DNA of 64,000 nucleotides from Anaerocolumna sp. MB42-C2 (GTDB taxonomy: Bacteria; Bacillota; Clostridia; Lachnospirales; Lachnospiraceae). The first letter of the stretch is position 1, and each line of letters opens with the position of its first letter. A model generated the notes under the pieces. That model was not told where the DNA came from and did not search any database. It worked only from the letters and a program-made list of their open reading frames with translations. The translations under genes were made by a program, and so were the position numbers. Location: NCBI RefSeq assembly GCF_030913705.1, contig NZ_CP133190.1, positions 4,179,501-4,243,500 of the forward strand, written 5' to 3'. Positions 50,216-59,664 of the stretch are shown piece after piece.

Positions 50216-51236
50216 ATTAAAGAATTATTCGGGAAGAAAAATAAAAATTATGGAAGTATGCGGAACACATACCTCCAGCATTTTTAAAAACGGTATCCGG
50301 AGTCTGTTATCACCCCGGATACAATTGATTTCCGGTCCCGGATGCCCGGTATGTGTTACGGCTTCTGCTTATATTGATAAGCTGGTGGAATATGCATTGT
50401 CAGAAAACACTTGCGTATTAACTTTCGGGGATATGATGAAAGTGAAAGGAAATCAGTATTCCTTAACGGAAGCAAAAGCCTTAGGAGCTAATGTAAAAAT
50501 TCTATACTCCCCCCTCTTAGCAGTAAAAATGGCGATGGAGGATAAAAATACCACGTATATATTTGCAGCAGTAGGTTTTGAAACTACGACTCCTATATAT
50601 GCTTTAATGCTTGAGGAAATAATTCATAATGATATAAAGAACTTAAAGTTTATGACTTCCATAAAAACCATACTTCCTGCTTTGTCTTATATATGCGAAA
50701 ACGAAGAAAATATTGATGCGTTTTTATGCCCGGGCCATGTCAGTGTAATTACCGGTTGTTCCATATATAAGACTCTGGCTGAAAAATATCAAAAGCCCTT
50801 TGTGGTCGCAGGATTTGAAGGGGAACATATTTTGGCGGCCGTAGATGAAATATTGCATCAGATACAAAAAGAACAGTATTCCATGAAGAATATGTATACC
50901 AGTACCGTAACAGATGAGGGCAATCAAAAAGCAGCAGCCCTTATGGATAAATATTTTGAGTGTATGGATGAGTATTGGAGAGGAATCGGAAGTATCAATA
51001 ATTCCGGTCTCAGATTAAGAGAAATGTATCGGAAATACGATGCCGGAAGTAATATAAAAGATTATACGGAAAATACTCCAAAAGGCTGTAAATGTAAGGA
51101 AGTAATTTTAGGCCGTATAAACCCGGCGGATTGTCCGTTGTTTAAAACTGTCTGTACGCCATTAAACGCAATTGGTCCTTGTATGGTTTCAACGGAGGGT
51201 GCATGCGGAATCTGGTATAAAAATAGAAAGATATAA
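50187..51236 (+). CDS. hypD: Hydrogenase assembly protein HypD
   Basis: A 349-residue iron-sulfur protein. Conserved segments: KIMEVCGTHTSSIFKNGI near the start, ISGPGCPVCVT, VGFETTTPIYAL, CPGHVSVITG and a C-terminal Cys cluster in CKCKEVILG ... CPLF. With HypC it forms the scaffold for the iron, cyanide and CO ligands. ATG 50187 directly after GGAGGAGGAGT fixes the start; the frame opens eight codons upstream without a site. Confidence 0.93.
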   Translation: MKTLEQVKDELKNYSGRKIKIMEVCGTHTSSIFKNGIRSLLSPRIQLISGPGCPVCVTASAYIDKLVEYALSENTCVLTFGDMMKVKGNQYSLTEAKALGANVKILYSPLLAVKMAMEDKNTTYIFAAVGFETTTPIYALMLEEIIHNDIKNLKFMTSIKTILPALSYICENEENIDAFLCPGHVSVITGCSIYKTLAEKYQKPFVVAGFEGEHILAAVDEILHQIQKEQYSMKNMYTSTVTDEGNQKAAALMDKYFECMDEYWRGIGSINNSGLRLREMYRKYDAGSNIKDYTENTPKGCKCKEVILGRINPADCPLFKTVCTPLNAIGPCMVSTEGACGIWYKNRKI

Positions 51237-51258
51237 GAGTGAAAAGGTGGCTTAAACT

Positions 51259-52236
51259 ATGAAAATTGATATGGCCTACGGCAGCGGAGGAAAGCAAACA
51301 GGTAATTTAATAAATGATATATTTTTAAAAAACTTTGATAATTCCATACTGGCTAAAATGGAAGATTCAGCGGTTCTTAAGGTTAATGGGAAGATCGCTT
51401 ATACAACGGATTCCTTTGTTGTTACTCCCATGTTTTTTCCCGGAGGGGATATCGGTAAAGTTGCAGTCTGCGGAACTGTTAACGATTTACTGATGATGGG
51501 GGCTATACCTAAATACCTTACGGCAGGTTTTATTATTGAAGAGGGAGCAGATATGGAAACCATAGACCGAATTGCGAAATCTATGTCCTTGGCGGCCAAA
51601 GAAGCGAAAGTTCAAATAGTTGCCGGTGATACGAAAGTAATTGAAGGAAAGGGTGGAGTGTATATCAATACTTCCGGTATCGGCGAGATTATGAAAAGCG
51701 GAATAAGCATCTCCAATTGTAAAAAAGGAGACGTTATTCTGCTGTCCGGTAATCTCGGGGAACACCATGCTGCTATTATGTCCCTTAGAATGGGAATAGA
51801 AAACACGATACAAAGTGATTGTGCTCCGCTTCGATCTATTGTAAAAAATTTGCTGGAGCATAATATTAGAGTCCATTGTATGCGGGATGTTACCAGAGGA
51901 GGTCTGGCTACTGTTTTGAATGAAGTATCTCAAAGTTCTTCCTGCTGTGTGGAAATTTATGAGGATTCCATTCCTGTCAGTGCTCAGGTAAAAGGTTTCT
52001 GTGATATATTAGGTCTTGATCCGCTCTACATGGCAAATGAGGGAAAGATGATTGCTGTAGTTCCGGAAAACCAGGCAGAGAAAGCGTTGGCAATTATTAA
52101 GAAAAGCAGATATGGGGCAAATGCACAAATCATCGGTAAGATTACAAAAGGCAGCGGTGTGACCATGACTACCTCTTTAAAAGGCAGCAGAATCATTGAC
52201 ATCCTCTATGGAGAGGGTCTTCCTAGAATTTGTTAA
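51259..52236 (+). CDS. hypE: Hydrogenase maturation protein HypE
   Basis: A 325-residue PurM-like ATP-dependent enzyme. Motifs: AYGSGGKQT, AYTTDSFVVTPMFFPGGDIGKVAVCGTVNDL split over the N-terminal domain, DVTRGGLATVLNE and the C-terminal PRIC, whose Cys carries the thiocarbamate that is dehydrated to thiocyanate. It makes the cyanide ligands with HypF. AAAGGTGG precedes the start. It closes the hyp operon, with a good terminator five bases after the stop. Confidence 0.93.
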   Translation: MKIDMAYGSGGKQTGNLINDIFLKNFDNSILAKMEDSAVLKVNGKIAYTTDSFVVTPMFFPGGDIGKVAVCGTVNDLLMMGAIPKYLTAGFIIEEGADMETIDRIAKSMSLAAKEAKVQIVAGDTKVIEGKGGVYINTSGIGEIMKSGISISNCKKGDVILLSGNLGEHHAAIMSLRMGIENTIQSDCAPLRSIVKNLLEHNIRVHCMRDVTRGGLATVLNEVSQSSSCCVEIYEDSIPVSAQVKGFCDILGLDPLYMANEGKMIAVVPENQAEKALAIIKKSRYGANAQIIGKITKGSGVTMTTSLKGSRIIDILYGEGLPRIC

Positions 52237-52240
52237 GAAA

Positions 52241-52287
52241 AAGCTGATAGGTCTTCGAATAAATAGACAGCTATCAGCTTATTTTTT
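52241..52287 (+). terminator. Terminator of the hyp operon
   Basis: AAGCTGATAG/CTATCAGCTT perfect stem, then ATTTTTT. The rest of the gap to 52574 is AT-rich; a TATAAT-like box stands near 52532. Confidence 0.8.
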
Positions 52288-52574
52288 GATACATTAGGTC
52301 TGACATATCAATTGCAATAAACTTAATATTAAATTATTAAAGGTTTTAGATAATATGCTGCTTCTGATCTTTATCCGGAGTGCTGTTATATCTAAAAATA
52401 TGCTATTTATTCTTTTTTTGTTAATTTATGAATAAAATGTTAATATATAATGAACAAAATTGTGAAAGAAAAGTGAAAACAGTTGATAATTTACAGTTAA
52501 TATGCTAATATAATTCTTTGTGAAAATAGTATATAATACCGAAAAGATGATTACTGGGATTTACGGTTTATAGT

Positions 52575-53831
52575 ATGAGTAAAGTGAATAATACACATTA
52601 TGTGTTAACAATTTATTCACTTTTGAAAAGAGGAATTATTATCGAAAAAAAAGCAGCGATTAGACGTCAGATAGACGATTCTTTAACATATACAAATATA
52701 ATTATATTGACAGTAATATCAATCTTTTTGCCATATATATTTGCAGGTATCATATTGGTTGGATTAGGGATATATCTTGTGATAAATAAGCAAACCCGTA
52801 AGATTATATTTGCTCAAAAGTATTCCAAATACATATTTTGGTTTTTTGTTTTTTATCTAATAGAAGCACTGTTGTATGGCAACTGGTTTGGTGTTGGTGC
52901 TGGATTTGGGTTGATTCTTGCTGTGTTTATCGGATTGTTTCAGCGAAGTTTTATGACCAGAGAATTGTATGAAAGAGTATTAACACTTGTTTGTCTTTTA
53001 AGTGTAACAAGTTCAAGCTGTGCGATCAGCCAAAAATATGTGATATCCCTTCTGGATGATTTTTACAGTTATAATCGCATATCGGCAATGTTTTTACATC
53101 CCAATTATTTCGGCACTATTACTGCAACTGTTATCATAGTCTGTGCGTACAAAATATTTACGAATCAAGGGCCAAAATGGCTATATTATATTATAGGAAT
53201 TTTAAATGTCGTAAGCATTTATTTATGTGAAAGCATGTTTGCATGGATTGAGGTATTTGTAGGTATTTCAGTGTTACTTATTGTACTTAAGAAGTGGCGT
53301 ATATTTTGGGTCTGGGTTTTTGCGGCAATCCTTGCAGTTTTTATCATATTTGCTCTAAATATCGATCTGATACCAAGACTTTCCGATGCAGGAGAAACCA
53401 TAAGACTTCGACTTAAGATATGGAACTTTGTTGTGGAGGAAATTAAAAAAAGTCCATTATTAGGCCATGGCTCCATGTCCTGTGCTTTTCTGAGTTCTAA
53501 AAGTGACAATTTAATACCCCACAGCCATAGTATTTATCTGGATTCCTTACTTAACTATGGGATAATCGGAGCTATCATAATGCTGGTATGCTTCGCTAAA
53601 TACTTATATTCTGTATTATCCATCTGCTTTAAAGAGAAACAGACTACGGTTACGTCTCTTATATTGGCAATAAGTGCGGCAGCTTTAGTTCATGGTATTA
53701 CAGATTTAACCTTATTTTGGCTTCAGACATTACCGCTTTTTATATTTATATTATCGGGGATTGGTACATTTGAAAATCGTGAGGAAAAACGATTATTTAA
53801 TCTTCTTATAAGACAACGGTATGCGGAATAA
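52575..53831 (+). CDS. O-antigen ligase/polymerase-like membrane protein
   Basis: A 418-residue membrane protein with about eleven helices and the Wzy/WaaL signature region between helices (LLGHGSMSCAFLSSK, then PHSHSIYLDSLLNYGIIG, residues 295-330), whose Arg and His residues join sugars. Such proteins polymerise or transfer polysaccharide repeat units at the outer face of the membrane. No glycosyltransferases lie near it, so the polymer is unknown. No strong ribosome site is visible before ATG 52575; the true start could be further in, after AAGAGGAATT near 52637. Confidence 0.75.
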   Translation: MSKVNNTHYVLTIYSLLKRGIIIEKKAAIRRQIDDSLTYTNIIILTVISIFLPYIFAGIILVGLGIYLVINKQTRKIIFAQKYSKYIFWFFVFYLIEALLYGNWFGVGAGFGLILAVFIGLFQRSFMTRELYERVLTLVCLLSVTSSSCAISQKYVISLLDDFYSYNRISAMFLHPNYFGTITATVIIVCAYKIFTNQGPKWLYYIIGILNVVSIYLCESMFAWIEVFVGISVLLIVLKKWRIFWVWVFAAILAVFIIFALNIDLIPRLSDAGETIRLRLKIWNFVVEEIKKSPLLGHGSMSCAFLSSKSDNLIPHSHSIYLDSLLNYGIIGAIIMLVCFAKYLYSVLSICFKEKQTTVTSLILAISAAALVHGITDLTLFWLQTLPLFIFILSGIGTFENREEKRLFNLLIRQRYAE

Positions 53832-53885
53832 AATTTTTTTATAACTCACATATACTAAATAGGAATATACGATCGGAGAAAACAT

Positions 53886-54809
53886 ATGCCATTAGCTAAG
53901 ATTGTTTTAGACCAAATACTGATTATGTTTATCTTAATATTAATAGGATATATCTGTTACAGATTTAAAGTAATTGATCAGGGGCTGAATAAAAAACTGT
54001 CCGATTTATTACTGTTATTGGTATCACCCCTGTTAATATTTAATTCCTATCAAAGAGAATTTAGTAAAGATTTGCTGGCCGGTTTGTTAATATCATTAGG
54101 ATTAGCTATTTTTACACACTTATTCGGTATCTTAACAGCTTATGTCTTTTTAAGAAATAAAACAAATTCTGATGTTGTAATTGAAAGATTCTCTACAATA
54201 TACTCAAACAGCGGATTTTTTGGTATACCCATAATAAATGGAATTTATGGAAGTGAAGGGGTCTTTTATATCACAGCATATATAACCATATTTAATCTGT
54301 TTGTATGGACCCAAGGCCTTATCATGATGAACGGAGTTCAGGATAAAAAAACAATGGTAAAAACGTTGGTTTCACCCACCTTGATTTCTATTATACTGGG
54401 ATTCTTATTTTTTATTACACAGATACATCTTCCGAAAATAATGTTCAATTCCCTGCAGTATGTGGCAGATATGAATACTCCGTTAGCTATGATTATTGCA
54501 GGAGTGACCATTGCGCAGACAAATATACTGAAAATTTTCTTAAAGTTTCGAATTTATTTTGTGGTATTTTTAAAGCTGATTTTTATTCCCGTAATATTGT
54601 TACTGATTTACAGCAGATTACCTATAGCGATTCCGGTATTAGCAGCGGCAGTACTTGGAGCAGCTTGTCCAACCGGTGCAACCGGTACGCTGTTCGCAAT
54701 ACGCTATGAAAAAAATGCCCTCTATTCCTCTGAAATATTTGCTATGACTACCTTAATATCATTGATTACCATACCGATTATTATGGGGCTTATGGATTAT
54801 TTAAGGTAA
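53886..54809 (+). CDS. AEC-family transporter
   Basis: A 307-residue membrane protein with about ten helices in two five-helix halves. The family shows in NSGFFGIPIINGIYGSEGVFYI and, late, GAACPTGATGTLFAIRYE with the polar break in a helix. Auxin-efflux-carrier-family members move malate, other carboxylates or unknown anions. GGAGAAAACAT precedes ATG 53886. It is 54 bases after the O-antigen ligase-like gene and may share its message. A long hairpin follows. Confidence 0.8.
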   Translation: MPLAKIVLDQILIMFILILIGYICYRFKVIDQGLNKKLSDLLLLLVSPLLIFNSYQREFSKDLLAGLLISLGLAIFTHLFGILTAYVFLRNKTNSDVVIERFSTIYSNSGFFGIPIINGIYGSEGVFYITAYITIFNLFVWTQGLIMMNGVQDKKTMVKTLVSPTLISIILGFLFFITQIHLPKIMFNSLQYVADMNTPLAMIIAGVTIAQTNILKIFLKFRIYFVVFLKLIFIPVILLLIYSRLPIAIPVLAAAVLGAACPTGATGTLFAIRYEKNALYSSEIFAMTTLISLITIPIIMGLMDYLR

Positions 54810-54877
54810 TTATTTTTATAATTTGTGATAATGTAAAAGGCAGATAAATAACATAAAAAAGCAAGGAACGAAGTTGC

Positions 54878-54948
54878 TGTAGACTACTAAGTCAGTTAAT
54901 TTACCGATGCAGGTAAATTAGCGACTTAATAGTCTACAGTATTTTTTT
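54878..54948 (+). terminator. Long hairpin terminator after the AEC gene
   Basis: TGTAGACTACTAAGTC and TTAATTTACC on the left pair with GGTAAATTA, GACTTA and TAGTCTACA on the right (54906-54938); a T-run follows at 54942. Confidence 0.75.
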
Positions 54949-54981
54949 GGTCCCTTACTTTTTTTTGGTCCCTTACTTTTT
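54949..54981. repeat. Tandem 18-base repeat
   Basis: GGTCCCTTACTTTTTTTT at 54949-54966 is followed directly by GGTCCCTTACTTTTT at 54967-54981. An approximate reverse complement (AAAAAAGCAAGGAAC, 54856-54870) sits before the hairpin, so the first copy may extend its stem. Confidence 0.6.
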
Positions 54982-55094
54982 AATGATTATATGCAATTAT
55001 TACGGTATGCAAAAAAAGAAAGCCCACTATAGTGAACTTTCTCTTTTGATAATATCTTTATAACCCGAAGGTTATTATTTAAAATTATTTGTAA

Positions 55095-58000
55095 TTAGTC
55101 CTGAGCTAATTTAGCTAACTTAGCATATTTATCTTTCGCATTCTTTTCAGCCTTAGCAAATAGTTCAGCTGCTCTTTCCGGATTGGAACGTGCAAGGGAG
55201 CTGTAACGAACTTCGCTTGTTAAGAATTCCTGATAATCAGCAGTAGGCGCTTTGGAGTCTAACTGGAATGGATTCTTGCCTTGCTCTTCCAGACGAGGAT
55301 CGAAGCGGAATAAATGCCAGTATCCAGCCTGTACAGCACGTTTTTCTTCATTCTGAGCACCTTTCATACCACCTTTAATACCATGATTGATACATGGAGC
55401 ATAAGCGATGATAATGGATGGTCCGTGATAGCTTTCAGCTTCTACAAATGCTTTAACACATTGATTATAGTCAGCACCCTGTGCGATTTGAGCAACATAT
55501 ACATAACCATAGCTCATAGCGATTGCTGCAAGGTCTTTCTTCTTAACTTCTTTACCAGCTGCTGCGAACTGAGCAATAGCACCGGTAGGAGTAGATTTAG
55601 AAGACTGTCCGCCTGTATTGGAATAAACTTCAGTATCGAATACTAAAATGTTAACATCTTCACCGCTTGCGATTACATGGTCTAAACCACCGAAGCCGAT
55701 ATCATAAGCCCAGCCGTCACCACCGAAGATCCATTGGGATTTCTTGGATAAGAAATCTTTATTAGCTAAGATGTTTGCTCTATCTTCATTATCACAGCCG
55801 CAAGCTTCTAATGTTTCAACTAATTCTTTAGCAGCAGGAGCATTTAATGTGCTGGAATCTTTTGTTGCTAAGTATTGTTCACAAGCTGCTTTTACATCTG
55901 CATTATCAACTACGGAGGTAAGAGCTTCAACGGAGGAAATTAAACGTCCTCTTAAAGCTTTCTGAGCAAGTGCCATACCATAACCATATTCGGCGTTATC
56001 TTCAAATAAAGAGTTAGCCCATGCAGGACCATGTCCGTCTTTGTTTACTGTATATGGTGTGGAAGGTGCGGAACCACCCCAGATAGAAGAACAACCTGTA
56101 GCATTAGCAATGTACATTCTGTCACCGAATAACTGTGTAGCAAGTTTCGCATATGGAGTTTCGCCACAACCTGCACAAGCACCGGAGAACTCAAGTAAAG
56201 GTTTCTTGAACTGACTTCCCTTTACCGTTGTTTCTTTGAATTTTTCTACAACTGCATCCGGATATCCGATTTCAACACCGTAATCAAATAATTTCTGTGC
56301 TTCTAATTGAGTTTCCAAGTTCTGCATTACTAATGCTTTCTCACCCTTCTTACCTGGGCATACATTAGCACAGGAACCGCAGCCTGTACAGTCAAGAACG
56401 GAAACAGACATAGCAAATTTATAACCCGGCATACCGTTTAAGTCCATGCTTAAAGAACCTGCAGGTGCATTAGCTGCCTGTTCTTCTGTCATAGCCACAG
56501 GACGGATAACAGCGTGAGGACAGACATAAGAACAGAAGTTACATTGAATACAGTTATCCGGATTCCAAGTAGGAACATCAACTGCAATACCACGTTTTTC
56601 AAATGCGGAAGAACCGTTAGGTGCTGTACCGTCAACATAATCAACAAATGCAGAAACAGGAAGATTGTTGCCGTCTTGTCCGTTTACTCTATTTTGAATC
56701 TTGTTAACATAATCTACGATATCACCTCTGTTACCGGATACTTTTACAGCTAAATCTTCATCAGCTGCATCAGCCCAGGAAGCAGGAACTTTAACTTCTT
56801 TAACATCTGTAATACCGCGGTCAATTGCATCATGGTTCATCTTAACAATTGCATCACCTTTTTTACTATAGGATCTTGTTGCGGCATCTTTCATATAATT
56901 AACAGCATCTTCAACAGGAATGATGTTTGCTAATTTAAAGAAGGCAGCTTGAAGAACTGTATTAATACGTCCGCCAAGACCGATTTCTTTACCAATGCTG
57001 ATACCATCTATTGTATAGAATTTAATATTGTGTTTTGCGATATATCTCTTAACCTGTCCAGGTAAGTGATGTTCAATTTCTTCCATTGTCCAACCGCAGT
57101 TAAGTAAGAAAGATCCGCCGTCTTTTAAATCCTGAACCATATTGTATTTTCTTACATAGGAAGGATTGTGGCAAGCTACAAAGTTAGCTTTACTGATTAA
57201 GTAAGTAGCTTTGATAGGATCTTTACCGAAACGTAAATGGGAGATAGTAACACCACCGGATTTTTTTGAGTCATAATCAAAATATGCCTGTGCATACATA
57301 TCTGTATGGTCACCGATAATTTTGATAGAGTTTTTGTTAGCACCAACAGTACCGTCAGCACCAAGTCCCCAGAATTTGCAGCTGATTGTGCTTTCAGGAG
57401 TTGTATTAGGATTATCTTTAATTTCAAGGGATAAGTTAGTTACATCATCTACGATACCTATTGTGAAATTCTTCTTTTCAGTATTATTAAATACAGAAAT
57501 TACCTGGGCAGGAGTAGTGTCTTTGGAACCTAAACCGTAACGTCCTGTGAATACTGGAACTTTATCGAATTTAGTATCTTTTAATGCAGCTACAACGTCA
57601 AGATATAAAGGTTCACCAAGAGCACCTGGTTCTTTTGTTCTGTCTAATACGCTGATTTGTTTTACACTATCAGGAATTACATCTAATAAGTGTTTTACAG
57701 AGAAAGGCCTGTAAAGTCTTACTTTAATAACGCCGACTTTAGCGCCGGAAGCTAATAAATAATCAATCGTCTCGTCAATTGTATCACAAACGGAACCCAT
57801 TGCTATAATTACATGTTCAGCATCAGCAGCTCCGTAATAGTTGAATAATTTATAATCGGTGCCGATTTTAGCATTGATTTTATTCATGTATTCTTCAACA
57901 ATGCCCGGTACTGCATTATAATATGTATTGCTTGCTTCTCTTGCCTGGAAGAAGATATCAGGATTCTGTGCTGTACCGCGGGTTACAGGATGTTGCGGAT

Positions 58001-58625
58001 TTAAAGCACGATTGCGGAATGCTTTAACCGCATCCATATCGGTAAGTTCTTTTAAATCATCATAATCCCAGGTTTCAATTTTCTGAATTTCATGAGAAGT
58101 TCTGAAACCATCGAAGAAATGCAGGAACGGAACACGTCCTTTAATTGTGGAAAGGTGAGCTACTGCACCTAAATCCATAACTTCCTGAACATTGCTGGAA
58201 CAAAGTAATGCAAAACCTGTCTGGCGGCATGCATATACGTCTGAATGATCACCAAAGATTGATAAAGCGTGGCTTGCTAAAGCACGAGCAGATACGTCGA
58301 TAACGCATGGTAATAATTCACCAGCGATTTTATACATATTAGGAATCATTAGCAATAAACCTTGTGAAGCTGTAAAGGTAGTTGTTAATGCACCGGCTGC
58401 CAAGGAACCGTGAACAGTACCAGCTGCACCAGCCTCTGATTGCATTTCTGTAACCTGTACTTCGTGTCCGAAGATGTTTTTTCTACCTTGGGTTGACCAA
58501 GCATCGGTAACTTCAGCCATTACTGAAGATGGTGTAATAGGATAGATTGCCGCAACATCGGTAAAAGCATAAGAGACGTGAGCCGCAGCATTATTTCCAT
58601 CCATGGTTTTCATTTTTCTAGCCAT
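55095..58625 (-). CDS. nifJ: Pyruvate:ferredoxin (flavodoxin) oxidoreductase
   Basis: A 1176-residue single-chain PFOR of normal length. Domains: pyruvate-binding part (VAAIYPITPSSVMAEV, QSEAGAAGTVHGSL), CoA-side domains, two [4Fe-4S] motifs (CIQCNFCSYVCPHAV; CTGCGSCANVCPGKKGE), a further cluster with CAGCGETPYAKL, and the thiamine-diphosphate site (GGDGWAYDIGFGGLDH, TEVYSNTGGQSSK). It turns pyruvate and CoA into acetyl-CoA, CO2 and reduced ferredoxin, the electron donor for the Ech hydrogenase. ATG 58625 lies behind AAGGAGG. It is monocistronic with a promoter at 58834-58862 and a long structured leader. Confidence 0.95.
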   Translation of the reverse strand: MARKMKTMDGNNAAAHVSYAFTDVAAIYPITPSSVMAEVTDAWSTQGRKNIFGHEVQVTEMQSEAGAAGTVHGSLAAGALTTTFTASQGLLLMIPNMYKIAGELLPCVIDVSARALASHALSIFGDHSDVYACRQTGFALLCSSNVQEVMDLGAVAHLSTIKGRVPFLHFFDGFRTSHEIQKIETWDYDDLKELTDMDAVKAFRNRALNPQHPVTRGTAQNPDIFFQAREASNTYYNAVPGIVEEYMNKINAKIGTDYKLFNYYGAADAEHVIIAMGSVCDTIDETIDYLLASGAKVGVIKVRLYRPFSVKHLLDVIPDSVKQISVLDRTKEPGALGEPLYLDVVAALKDTKFDKVPVFTGRYGLGSKDTTPAQVISVFNNTEKKNFTIGIVDDVTNLSLEIKDNPNTTPESTISCKFWGLGADGTVGANKNSIKIIGDHTDMYAQAYFDYDSKKSGGVTISHLRFGKDPIKATYLISKANFVACHNPSYVRKYNMVQDLKDGGSFLLNCGWTMEEIEHHLPGQVKRYIAKHNIKFYTIDGISIGKEIGLGGRINTVLQAAFFKLANIIPVEDAVNYMKDAATRSYSKKGDAIVKMNHDAIDRGITDVKEVKVPASWADAADEDLAVKVSGNRGDIVDYVNKIQNRVNGQDGNNLPVSAFVDYVDGTAPNGSSAFEKRGIAVDVPTWNPDNCIQCNFCSYVCPHAVIRPVAMTEEQAANAPAGSLSMDLNGMPGYKFAMSVSVLDCTGCGSCANVCPGKKGEKALVMQNLETQLEAQKLFDYGVEIGYPDAVVEKFKETTVKGSQFKKPLLEFSGACAGCGETPYAKLATQLFGDRMYIANATGCSSIWGGSAPSTPYTVNKDGHGPAWANSLFEDNAEYGYGMALAQKALRGRLISSVEALTSVVDNADVKAACEQYLATKDSSTLNAPAAKELVETLEACGCDNEDRANILANKDFLSKKSQWIFGGDGWAYDIGFGGLDHVIASGEDVNILVFDTEVYSNTGGQSSKSTPTGAIAQFAAAGKEVKKKDLAAIAMSYGYVYVAQIAQGADYNQCVKAFVEAESYHGPSIIIAYAPCINHGIKGGMKGAQNEEKRAVQAGYWHLFRFDPRLEEQGKNPFQLDSKAPTADYQEFLTSEVRYSSLARSNPERAAELFAKAEKNAKDKYAKLAKLAQD

Positions 58626-58653
58626 ATTATATTATCCTCCTTATGAATGCAGC

Positions 58654-58796
58654 AATCAGGGTTACTAAGTACTGCTTTGCGTAGATTTCACTTAATTCGG
58701 CGCACACTATTTGAGCTGAATCTTAAGTAAAATTTACGCAAAACAGTACTAGCGTTAAGGACAGCACGAAAAAGGCCACCTCATAGCGCCCTGATT
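58654..58796 (-). promoter_or_regulatory. Structured 5' leader of nifJ
   Basis: Two nested stems: outer AATCAGGG (58654-58661) with CCCTGATT (58789-58796), inner AGTACTGCTTTGCGTA (58668-58683) with TACGCAAAACAGTACT (58735-58750), one mismatch each, continuing as a weaker helix toward 58710. It ends about 25 bases before the nifJ ribosome site. May control translation or stability. Confidence 0.55.
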
Positions 58797-58833
58797 ACTA
58801 TGAATTATGTATTTAGAAAAATACCTATACTAG

Positions 58834-58862
58834 AGAATATCACTATTCGACACAAGTGTAAA
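58834..58862 (-). promoter_or_regulatory. nifJ promoter
   Basis: On the minus strand TTTACA (58862-58857), 17-base spacer, TATTCT (58839-58834), giving a leader of about 200 bases. Bases 58863-59068 are AT-rich and empty. Confidence 0.6.
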
Positions 58863-59068
58863 GGGTTTATTGGTACATATTCAAAAATTTAATAAAAAAA
58901 ATAAAAAATGCCAAATTTTTTATAAAATGGATTATAAGATTCTAGTTTTTATGGAATAATTTCATAGGCGACAAGATAAGATATAGAATAGCCACAAGAC
59001 ACGATATTAATTATATAAAAAATGATGCAAAACTATTAGGAACTATTAGGAAATAAAGCCTTAATATG

Positions 59069-59097
59069 TTGACAAGGAACAAGTGATACGTTATAAT
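59069..59097 (+). promoter_or_regulatory. greA-lysS promoter
   Basis: TTGACA 59069-59074, 17-base spacer, TATAAT 59092-59097; a consensus sigma-A promoter. Confidence 0.8.
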
Positions 59098-59147
59098 ACT
59101 TTGAATGTATCGTAATATTGATTAAAACGGAGGAAGGGTGTTTAAAT

Positions 59148-59630
59148 ATGGCAGATAAAAAGAACATATTGACCTATGAGGGATTAAGACTTTTAGAGGA
59201 AGAAATTCAGGATTTAAAAGTAAACAGACGAAAAGAAGTTGCTCAAAAAATAAAAGAAGCCAGAGAACAGGGCGATTTATCGGAAAATGCCGAATACGAT
59301 GCTGCAAAAGACGAACAAAGAGAGATAGAAGCCAGAATTGAAGAGATAGATAAAATCCTTAAAAATGCAGAGGTTGTAGTAGAAGATGAGGTTGAAGTTG
59401 ATGTCATTAACATTGGCTGCAAAGTTAGAATACTTGATTTAGAGTATAATGATGAGATGGAATATAAAATCGTAGGTTCTACGGAAGCAAATAGTCTTAA
59501 AGGGAAGATCTCCAACGAATCACCGGTCGGAAAAGCATTGATTGGTGCACGTATTGGGGATATTGTTAATGTTGAGACTCATTCCGGTATGCTTCAGTAT
59601 AAAATACTGGAAATACAGAAATCTAATTAA
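59148..59630 (+). CDS. greA: Transcription elongation factor GreA
   Basis: A 160-residue GreA: N-terminal coiled coil with the conserved tip GDLSENAEYDAAKDEQ (the acidic residues that reach into RNA polymerase) and a C-terminal FKBP-like domain (SNESPVGKALIGARIGDIV). It rescues backtracked polymerase by stimulating RNA cleavage. ATG 59148 follows GGAGGAAGGGTG; the frame opens ten codons earlier without a site. It precedes lysS by 34 bases, a common pairing in Firmicutes. Confidence 0.93.
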   Translation: MADKKNILTYEGLRLLEEEIQDLKVNRRKEVAQKIKEAREQGDLSENAEYDAAKDEQREIEARIEEIDKILKNAEVVVEDEVEVDVINIGCKVRILDLEYNDEMEYKIVGSTEANSLKGKISNESPVGKALIGARIGDIVNVETHSGMLQYKILEIQKSN

Positions 59631-59664
59631 GAAACGAATGTTATAAAAGAAAGGAAGAACGATT

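Noticed and set aside
55314..57540. Plus-strand reading frames inside nifJ
   Set aside because: They are shadows of a well-conserved minus-strand gene.
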